Shown piece by piece: positions 1 to 6,459 of a stretch of 64,000 bases of DNA (within the stretch, counting starts at the first letter, position 1; each line of letters begins with the position of its first letter). The DNA comes from DAMCAP01 sp032059445 (GTDB lineage: Bacteria; Bacillota; Clostridia; Oscillospirales; Ruminococcaceae), in assembly GCA_032059445.1 (NCBI GenBank), contig DAMCAP010000012.1, positions 20,014-84,013 on the forward strand, in the 5' to 3' direction. The translations under genes and the position numbers were made by a program. A model generated the notes under the pieces. The model saw only the letters and a list, made by a program, of their open reading frames with translations, was not told the DNA's origin and did not search any database.

Positions 1-1398
1 TTTTTCCATAGCCAGCTTACCGTACTGGTCTACCTCTGTTTTGTCTTTAGGGCCGTGGGTCAGGCAGCCTGCGCCACCGATACAACCGTTGACACATGCC
101 ATACCCTCGATAAAATTCTCTTTAAGTACGCCCTTAGAAGCCTTGAGCAGAGCAACCTTGCATTGCTCGATGCCGTCGCACGCGACAGGGTTTAGCGTAA
201 ACTGCTCCGATGGTATGCCCAGCTCCTTGACTGCCTGGCGTACCGCATCACTTAGACCGCCGCTGCGGGCAAAGATTCTACCATAGTAGGAGGCATTGTC
301 TAGAGCTTCATCTTCGAGAGCCCTAAGATCAATGCAGGCACCGTCAATCATGGCTTGTAGCTCTTCAAAGGTCAGTACACAATCAACTATGCCGGCTACC
401 TCGGGGCGGGTAAATTCCTGCTTTTTGGCAGTGCAGGGGCCGATAAATACTACTTTATCATCGGGGTGGTCTTTTTTGATAAACTCAGCAAGCTCCACCA
501 TGGGGGAGTAATTGTGAGAAACATGCTTTTTCATTTCGGGGATGAATTTCTCTACATAGCTTACAAACGCCGGGCAGCAGGAGCTGGTTAGGAAGCCTTT
601 TTCCACCAATTCTTTGGCCTCTTTGTAGGCAACCATATCGGCGCCAAGAGCTACCTCGATTACACTGTGGAAGCCCAGCTTTTTAAGTCCGCTGATCACC
701 TGACCAAGCTTCGCATAGCCAAATTGAGAAGAAACAGAGGGGGCTACAGCGGCATATACCTTGTACTTCTTGTTGTCGTTGCTTTCTTTAAGTAGCTCTA
801 TGGCTTGTGTGATGTAAGATTTATCGGTAATTGCGCCAAATGGGCACTGATATACGCAGGCTCCACACTGAATGCACTTTGCGTTGTCGATTTCGGCACG
901 ATAGAGGGCATCCATGCCGATAGCTTTCACCTTACATGCTTTTTCGCAGGGGCGACGGCTGACATGGATCGCGTCATAGGGGCAGGCAGCGGCGCATTTG
1001 CCACATTGAACGCACTTCGTATTGTCGATTACAGCTTTGTGCCCCACAAAGGTAATGGCATCCTTAGGGCAGGTCTGCTTGCAGTGATTGGCAACGCAGC
1101 CACGGCAGAAGTCAGAGACGATCATACCGCTGACCGGGCACTCGTCGCAGGCGATTTTGATAACCTGTATTACATTGTTGTTGTGAGGGTCACCGCCCAA
1201 AGCCATGCGGACTCTCTCGCCAGCAATTGCCCGCTCTTTGTAGACGCAGCAGCGAAGAGAAGCTACTGTGCCATGGGGAGCAATCTCATAGGGGATGTCG
1301 TAATAACAGTCAGAAAGATGGTCATTAAAGGCATGCTTAGCGACCGACTTGAGCACCTTATATTTGAGCTCCTGGACCTTGGTGTCAAATAATCTCAT
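1..1398 (-). CDS. [FeFe] hydrogenase, catalytic type (3' end outside window)
   Basis: The minus strand stays open from an ATG at 1398 (GGAG upstream) to the left edge, 466 codons without a stop, so the C-terminus is missing. Seen: an N-terminal region with a CRGC..HCKQTCP cysteine cluster, two ferredoxin motifs (CVQCGKCAAACP and CIQCGACVYQCP), then the H-cluster motifs TSCCPAF (about residue 269), PCTAKK (about 318) and a GMACVNGCIGG signature (about 430). In this family these bind the [4Fe-4S]-diiron H-cluster that interconverts protons and H2 using ferredoxin electrons in the cytoplasm. The motif variants resemble the ferredoxin-linked group B class; the subgroup is my inference. It is the last visible gene of the operon, 122 bp after the phosphatase. 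Confidence 0.9.
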   Translation of the reverse strand, partial: MRLFDTKVQELKYKVLKSVAKHAFNDHLSDCYYDIPYEIAPHGTVASLRCCVYKERAIAGERVRMALGGDPHNNNVIQVIKIACDECPVSGMIVSDFCRGCVANHCKQTCPKDAITFVGHKAVIDNTKCVQCGKCAAACPYDAIHVSRRPCEKACKVKAIGMDALYRAEIDNAKCIQCGACVYQCPFGAITDKSYITQAIELLKESNDNKKYKVYAAVAPSVSSQFGYAKLGQVISGLKKLGFHSVIEVALGADMVAYKEAKELVEKGFLTSSCCPAFVSYVEKFIPEMKKHVSHNYSPMVELAEFIKKDHPDDKVVFIGPCTAKKQEFTRPEVAGIVDCVLTFEELQAMIDGACIDLRALEDEALDNASYYGRIFARSGGLSDAVRQAVKELGIPSEQFTLNPVACDGIEQCKVALLKASKGVLKENFIEGMACVNGCIGGAGCLTHGPKDKTEVDQYGKLAMEK

Positions 1399-1520
1399 GG
1401 TAAATTCTCCGTTTCTATACAGGTATCAATCTTAATTTTAGCCCGCTGCGCTGCATCATATGTTATCAGGTAACTGCTCGCTTGTAAATATGGGCGGCAG
1501 GTCTTGTGCAGTCATATGTA

Positions 1521-2696
1521 TTAGAAGTACCTTACTTGGATTTTTTTGCCCATTTTGCCGAGGCACTCAGTTAGCTCGTCGATCAGCTTGGTCTTGATGG
1601 CAAAGTTAATGGGCAGGTTGGGGTTTTGGTGGGCAGGGTTGATGGCGCGCCCAACATAGAAGTTGATATCGGTGGCGGTTTCAAAGAGCATCTGGCTGAT
1701 TAGGGATGCAGCATCTCTGGCGTTATTCCATTTTGTGCCCAGATCACCGCCGTTTAAGTAGCTTTTGGCATGCTGCAACACGCGGCTGATGGTGATCACC
1801 CCTTCGGTGACCAGATCAACCCCTTCCATCTTGCCTGCGGGTGGTATGGTGGGATCCCAATAATCCAGTGAGGTAATCACCGGCTTACCCAGATAAGCAG
1901 ATGCTAAGGAGGAAGTGGTGCCACCGCAGACGATCCGCTTACCTTGGTGAGCAAAAAACTGCGACATCATGGTGTCTACATCCTTTGGGTCAGAGGGAGG
2001 CCCGATAATCAGGTTGACCGTCTGGCGCTCTCGGAGCTTGATTGCAGCGATGGTGGTGTCATCGCCCGGGGCTTGTTGGTAGAGGTGGTCGCACTCCTCG
2101 GCAATGATCATGGCCGCCATTTTGGCAGAGCTCTCAGGTAGGTATCGCAGCTCAAGGTACTCGATGATGTTGTTTCGCTGCCAGCCGTAGTTGAGGGTTT
2201 TGCCCACTCCCGCATAGATTGCGCCGTCGCTCATGGCGACAAAGAGATCTCCTGGCTGAGCATAAAGGGTACTGGTGTAAATCTTTTTATCATCGACAAG
2301 CTGGACTTCGGAGTCATATTCATACAGAATGCCGTCACGCAGCATGATTACCATAGGGTTGTCAAACTGGATGATATCTACCCTCTGGGTATTGCGGCAG
2401 ACATTGATGATGGTAAAGGTAGAGTAAGCAATCTGCCGCTGGTTGCACACCGGCAGGGTGCTGGCGATGGTTTTGACACACTCCTCGATAGACATGCCGT
2501 TGGAGATCATGGTGGCGATGATCTTGGAGGTAAGGGTAGCAAGGATATTTGCCTTGACCCCGCTGCCTAAGCCGTCGGCCAGTACCAGTGTCGTAACGCT
2601 ATCGTGCTCAGCGATCTCTACGCGGTCACCACAAAGCTGCTCGCCGTATTTATTGAGGCTGATGTAGCCGATGTCGGTGGTAAGGCCCTTCAACAT
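1521..2696 (-). CDS. SpoIIE-type PP2C serine phosphatase of the hydrogenase cluster
   Basis: The first ~230 residues carry the PP2C/SpoIIE pattern: an LADGLGSG motif with the metal-binding Asp-Gly near residue 42, a MSDGAIYAG motif in the middle, and a PGDDTTIAAIKL motif closing the domain. This family removes phosphate from Ser/Thr of regulatory proteins with Mn/Mg. The remaining ~160 residues have an IVCGGTTSS motif and no domain I recognise. I chose the ATG at 2696 with GAGGTG in front; a GTG at 2702 is the alternative. It starts just after the sensory hydrogenase stops, so the two are surely cotranscribed. PP2C phosphatases are known neighbours of sensory (group C) hydrogenases; the substrate here is unknown. 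Confidence 0.85.
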   Translation of the reverse strand: MLKGLTTDIGYISLNKYGEQLCGDRVEIAEHDSVTTLVLADGLGSGVKANILATLTSKIIATMISNGMSIEECVKTIASTLPVCNQRQIAYSTFTIINVCRNTQRVDIIQFDNPMVIMLRDGILYEYDSEVQLVDDKKIYTSTLYAQPGDLFVAMSDGAIYAGVGKTLNYGWQRNNIIEYLELRYLPESSAKMAAMIIAEECDHLYQQAPGDDTTIAAIKLRERQTVNLIIGPPSDPKDVDTMMSQFFAHQGKRIVCGGTTSSLASAYLGKPVITSLDYWDPTIPPAGKMEGVDLVTEGVITISRVLQHAKSYLNGGDLGTKWNNARDAASLISQMLFETATDINFYVGRAINPAHQNPNLPINFAIKTKLIDELTECLGKMGKKIQVRYF

Positions 2697-2711
2697 ATTC
2701 ACCTCAGCTTC

Positions 2712-4385
2712 TTATTTTAAGAGGGTTTCTTTAAGCTTAGTTAGGGCGATTTTGGTCTCGGCTGTAGTTTCGCCCAGCAGAGAGGCGATATCCTGCACTA
2801 CGCGCATCTGCTTTTCGATCACCTTATCGGTAATCATGGCGGTGTGCTGCTTGATACGCTCTTTTTCTTGGGTGACCAGCTCCTGCTGCGTAATGTCACG
2901 CATGATGCTGATTACTACGTTGTATTCTTTGTCAAAGATGATGGATTCATCTACATAGCGGTTGTACTGTGATAGGTAGTGCTTGTGCTGTAGCGTGTTT
3001 TGCTCACTTTCCAGCGCATGTACATACTCAATCTCCCCCAAAACTGTAGAGATGCTCTTGCCCTCCAAATCCTTAGGGTCAGCCACCTGAAACAAGGCGC
3101 AGGCAGCAGGGTTTAGCTGCTGGATGTGGAGCTTTTCGTCCATGACAATGATGGCATTTGGGGTATTTCCGATGATGGCATCAGAGAAGGACTGGGCCTT
3201 TTTAAGCAAAAAAGGTAGGCACATGCTGATGCTTGCCTTGCCGGCTAAGATAGCGATAGCTTTGTCGCGGCAGGTGTTATATCCACAGCTTTTGCAGTTG
3301 AGCTGATCCTCCGGCTTGGTTTTACCCATTTTAATCAGCATATCTTCGATTGCTTTTTCTCCGGGGCGCTGCGCAGGGATAGGGATGAAGCGGTAATCCT
3401 GTGATAGTGGGATATCTGTGGCAATGGGGTATTCTGCGTGAACCCTGCCGCTAAATTTCAATACCTTGTTGGCGCTGGCAATAGGGGTTTTGGCTGGTAC
3501 TCGGGTAGCAGGGCCACCCACGCAGCTTCCTATGCAGGCGCTCATTTCGATAAAGCAATGGTTTAAGTTACCGTCGATGATCTCCTTGAGCACTGCTACG
3601 CAGTTGTCGATGCCGTCGGCACTGTGGTAGTCAAATTGCTCCAGATCTAGATCCATCGAGCGGATGATTCCCCCGGTAGTGGGGAAGGAACGGCTCCGCT
3701 TAGAGTCTGAGCTTTCGTCGGCAGTGCTGTCGATGGCAAGACCTTCTTCATCCAGCCATTCCCGCAGCTCATCAAAGGTTAATACACAGTCTACCTGCCC
3801 ATACCGCTCAGCTTCGTCTTTTTTTGAGATACAGGGGCCGATGAAGACCACGTAGCAGTCGGGATTTGCAGCCTTGATGAGGGATGCATGTGCCAGCATG
3901 GGGGAGACGGTGGGGGCCAGGTAGGGCAGCGCCTCAGGGAAATACTTCTGGATCAGCAGATTGACGCTGTGGCAGCAGGATGAAATGATAATCGGCATCT
4001 CTTTGCCGGCAATCAGCTGCTCATATTGCTTTTTGACCACTTGGGCACCGATTGCAGTTTCCTCCACATCGGTAAAGCCCAGCTTTTGCAGCACGTTCTT
4101 CATAGGCTTTAGGCTCTTTACTTCAAAATCCGCCACAAAAGAGGGCGCTAGGCTGACCACTACTTTTTTACCCGAGGCGATCAGGGCTTTTGCCATACTC
4201 ACATCGTTTCGGATGAGTTTGGCATTTTGAGGGCAGGCCACGAAGCATAGCCCGCAGAGGATGCACTCGTCTTGAATGATATGGGCCTGATTATCGCTAA
4301 AGCGGATAGACTTGACAGGGCATTCTCTGATGCATTTGTGGCAGTTTTTGCAGTTGGTTTTTTTAAGCTGCAGGATCCCTTCCAT
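2712..4385 (-). CDS. Sensory [FeFe] hydrogenase with PAS domain (HydS-like)
   Basis: 557 residues. Order seen: two [4Fe-4S] motifs (Cys 12/15/18/22 and 41/44/47/51), a hydrogenase H domain with divergent motifs SSCCHSVN (135-142), GPCISKK (183-189) and MSACIGSC (281-288), a further Fe-S motif CKSCGYNTC (364-372), a PAS domain (about 400-500) and a helical C-terminus. In known group C hydrogenases such as HydS of Ruminococcus albus and Thermotoga this layout is thought to sense H2 or redox state and pass it on, rather than to turn over H2 quickly. The start at 4385 has AAAGGAG upstream. It has no kinase or GGDEF output of its own, so the adjacent phosphatase is the likely output (inference). 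Confidence 0.88.
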   Translation of the reverse strand: MEGILQLKKTNCKNCHKCIRECPVKSIRFSDNQAHIIQDECILCGLCFVACPQNAKLIRNDVSMAKALIASGKKVVVSLAPSFVADFEVKSLKPMKNVLQKLGFTDVEETAIGAQVVKKQYEQLIAGKEMPIIISSCCHSVNLLIQKYFPEALPYLAPTVSPMLAHASLIKAANPDCYVVFIGPCISKKDEAERYGQVDCVLTFDELREWLDEEGLAIDSTADESSDSKRSRSFPTTGGIIRSMDLDLEQFDYHSADGIDNCVAVLKEIIDGNLNHCFIEMSACIGSCVGGPATRVPAKTPIASANKVLKFSGRVHAEYPIATDIPLSQDYRFIPIPAQRPGEKAIEDMLIKMGKTKPEDQLNCKSCGYNTCRDKAIAILAGKASISMCLPFLLKKAQSFSDAIIGNTPNAIIVMDEKLHIQQLNPAACALFQVADPKDLEGKSISTVLGEIEYVHALESEQNTLQHKHYLSQYNRYVDESIIFDKEYNVVISIMRDITQQELVTQEKERIKQHTAMITDKVIEKQMRVVQDIASLLGETTAETKIALTKLKETLLK

Positions 4386-4427
4386 GACCTTGCTCCTTTC
4401 TGCTGAGAGATTTTATATACCAGAGGC

Positions 4428-4685
4428 TTAGCTTTTGGCAGATACCAGAGGCTGCCGCACATAGCGGTCAAAGATTTCATCAAAATTCTCTTTGCTTACG
4501 CCGGTTATGATTTCGTCATCGACTTTAATCGATACGCCCGAGGTGCATTTGCCAAGGCAGAAGGAGGCATTGAGGATGACCTGCTCTTCGAGAGCATTGT
4601 TTTTGATGCTTTTCTTGAGCAGAGAAATAATGTCATAGGAGCCTTTGAGGTGGCAAGAGCTGCCGATACATACCGAGATGACCAT
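4428..4685 (-). CDS. Thioredoxin-like [2Fe-2S] ferredoxin
   Basis: 85 residues, about the size of the thioredoxin-like ferredoxin domain at the end of NuoE/HydC proteins. Four cysteines sit in the expected spacing: CIGSSC (residues 6-11) and CLGKC (43-47), which in the family bind one [2Fe-2S] cluster. It is the first gene of the hydrogenase operon, 42 bp ahead of the sensory hydrogenase, and most likely passes electrons to or from one of the two hydrogenases (inference). The ATG at 4685 follows AAAGGCGG. A sigma-A type promoter lies about 80 bp upstream. Confidence 0.85.
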   Translation of the reverse strand: MVISVCIGSSCHLKGSYDIISLLKKSIKNNALEEQVILNASFCLGKCTSGVSIKVDDEIITGVSKENFDEIFDRYVRQPLVSAKS

Positions 4686-4762
4686 AAAACAACCGCCTTT
4701 TCCATAAATTTTTAGAGAAATTCTTCTGTATTTCAGGAAATTGACATTTATTTAACATCTTA

Positions 4763-4791
4763 ATTGTACGCTATAACCCTGCAAAAATCAA
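4763..4791 (-). promoter_or_regulatory. Sigma-A promoter of the hydrogenase operon
   Basis: Read on the minus strand: TTGATT, a 17-bp spacer, TACAAT. The first gene starts about 75 bp further on. No repressor palindrome was noticed. Confidence 0.6.
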
Positions 4792-4898
4792 GTTGATTTT
4801 GCAAGAAATGCTGCATAATATACAACAAAATATAAAAAACTTGTAGGGGTATATTTAGGTATATTAACAAGCATTTATGATGGAAAATTGAGTTTATG

Positions 4899-4927
4899 TT
4901 GCACCGGTATACAGAGTGTGGTACTAT
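4899..4927 (+). promoter_or_regulatory. Sigma-A promoter of the carbamoylase gene
   Basis: TTGCAC, 17-bp spacer, TACTAT, about 65 bp before the chosen start codon. Confidence 0.55.
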
Positions 4928-4990
4928 TACAAAAAGACAAGGGTTCTGCGCGCGCAGCCCTGTAACTCGCAAAAAGACGGAGGAACGATT

Positions 4991-6217
4991 ATGATCAGCT
5001 CAGTAGCAAGGATACAGCAAGATCTAAACACACTGGCAAATTTTGGTGGAAGCATGACCGAGGGGGTAACAAGATTGCCCTTTACCAAGGAAGCTAGAGA
5101 GTGCGTCGACTACCTAAAGCAGCAGATGACCGAAGCCGGAATGACGGTATGGGAAGATGTGGTGGGCAACGTATATGGTAAGCTGGAGGGCAGCGACCCT
5201 CAAGCTCCAGCCGTAATGATGGGCTCCCATTATGATACTGTACTAAAAGGCGGTGCCTTTGATGGGATTGCAGGAGTAGTATCAGCCATTGAGGTCGCTA
5301 GGCTGATCCGCGACAGCGGGGTGAAGCTTAAAAATTCCTTTATTGCCGTGGGCTTTAACGATGAAGAGGGTCTGCGTTTTAACTCCAGTTATCTAGGCTC
5401 TGAGGCGATGCTGGGTAGAGTCAATGTAGAGTACATCAAGCAGATGAAGGATCGCGACGGTATTTCGATGTATGAGGCGATCAAGGGCTACGGCAATGAT
5501 CCCGAAGCGCTCCACACTGCCAAGCTAGATGCCAGCAAGATCAAAGCCTTCTTTGAGATCCATATTGAGCAGGGCCCTGTATTGGATGCCACCGGCATCG
5601 AGCTGGGGCTGGTGGATTGTATCGTAGGTATCCGCCGCTTTAGGGTCACGATAGAGGGGCGAGCAGATCACGCTGGCACCACTCCTATGGATATGCGCCA
5701 TGATGCCAACGAAACAGCCACCAAGGTAATCTCGAAGCTCTATGACTGCGCGAGAAGCCAAGGAGACGGCACCGTAGCCACAGTAGGCTATATGAAGGTG
5801 ATACCCGGTGGAGTCAATATTGTGCCGCAGGAGGTTAGCTTCGTGGCAGAATTCCGCTCTAGGAATATCTCGAGCATTGATCATCTAGAGGCACTGCTCA
5901 AAACCTCCCTCCAAGAGGAATCCCCCAAGGCACGCACCCCCTATACCATCGAAAAAACTCAGGATAGTAAGCCGGTATACCTGTCCGAGCTCCTACTCGA
6001 TCGCCTTGAAGAGGCTTGTAAGGGTGCAGGGTTTAGTTATCAGCGGATGCTGAGTGGTGCTGGTCATGATGCTCAGCCCATCGCAAGTGAAATCGATACT
6101 GTGATGGTGTTTGTCCCAAGTAAAGATGGCCGTAGCCATTGCCCTGTAGAGTCTAGCAGATTTGAAGATCTTGCAAAGGCTGTAGAGATCGTGTATCAGA
6201 CCATCTGTAATCTATAA
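4991..6217 (+). CDS. M20-family amidase/carbamoylase (Zn-dependent)
   Basis: 408 residues, usual length for allantoate amidohydrolases, N-carbamoyl-L-amino-acid hydrolases and beta-ureidopropionases, which cleave the carbamoyl C-N bond with two metal ions in the cytoplasm. Seen in order: GSHYDTV (first metal His), GAFDGIAGV (bridging Asp), NDEEGLRF (catalytic Glu pair), HIEQGP, and AGHDAQ near the end; the central dimerisation/lid domain carries GRADHAGTTPM. A longer reading from 4916 is open, but ATG 4991 has GGAGG at the right distance and matches the family's N-terminus. It is monocistronic, with its own promoter and terminator. The substrate cannot be told from sequence. Confidence 0.88.
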   Translation: MISSVARIQQDLNTLANFGGSMTEGVTRLPFTKEARECVDYLKQQMTEAGMTVWEDVVGNVYGKLEGSDPQAPAVMMGSHYDTVLKGGAFDGIAGVVSAIEVARLIRDSGVKLKNSFIAVGFNDEEGLRFNSSYLGSEAMLGRVNVEYIKQMKDRDGISMYEAIKGYGNDPEALHTAKLDASKIKAFFEIHIEQGPVLDATGIELGLVDCIVGIRRFRVTIEGRADHAGTTPMDMRHDANETATKVISKLYDCARSQGDGTVATVGYMKVIPGGVNIVPQEVSFVAEFRSRNISSIDHLEALLKTSLQEESPKARTPYTIEKTQDSKPVYLSELLLDRLEEACKGAGFSYQRMLSGAGHDAQPIASEIDTVMVFVPSKDGRSHCPVESSRFEDLAKAVEIVYQTICNL

Positions 6218-6235
6218 TCAACATTGCCCCATCTG

Positions 6236-6264
6236 GCCGCTGTAGAATGATACAGCGGCTTTTG
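6236..6264 (+). terminator. Rho-independent terminator
   Basis: Perfect 9-bp stem GCCGCTGTA/TACAGCGGC with a 6-nt loop, then TTTT. Confidence 0.85.
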
Positions 6265-6335
6265 CTATTTACCCCCAATTACAGTGGAGAAGTCGGCTTT
6301 GACATTGATGTAAAAGCCCGCAGGATAATTTTGCA

Positions 6336-6364
6336 TTGACTTAACTATACTGATATGGTATAGT
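6336..6364 (+). promoter_or_regulatory. Promoter of the copper ATPase gene
   Basis: TTGACT, 17-bp spacer, TATAGT, about 95 bp before the ATPase start. The spacer and -10 box are covered by a perfect inverted repeat (separate entry). Confidence 0.7.
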
Positions 6365-6365
6365 T
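6343..6365. promoter_or_regulatory. Operator-like palindrome over the copA promoter
   Basis: AACTATAC and GTATAGTT form a perfect 8-bp inverted repeat around a 7-nt centre, lying across the -10 box. A second dyad, CTGTAG-4-CTACAG, sits at 6384-6399 in the leader. Both could bind a copper-responsive repressor; no cop repressor gene is in the window. The spacer is 17 bp, not the 19-20 bp typical for MerR/CueR activators. Confidence 0.5.
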
Positions 6366-6459
6366 TGATTAGAAACAAATCAGCTGTAGAAACCTACAGA
6401 ATTTGGGGCATGATAAGCTTAGCAGTTTGCCTTTGACTTAGGGCAGAATGGAGTATATT

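Larger units (their letters stand above)
4686..4990. other. Divergent intergenic region between hydrogenase operon and carbamoylase
   Basis: About 305 bp, AT-rich, no gene seen. It holds two divergent sigma-A-like promoters, one for each flanking transcript. No riboswitch pattern recognised. Confidence 0.6.

Noticed and set aside
805..1392. Long plus-strand ORF (195 codons)
   Set aside because: The minus strand here encodes the hydrogenase with all Fe-S motifs in order.
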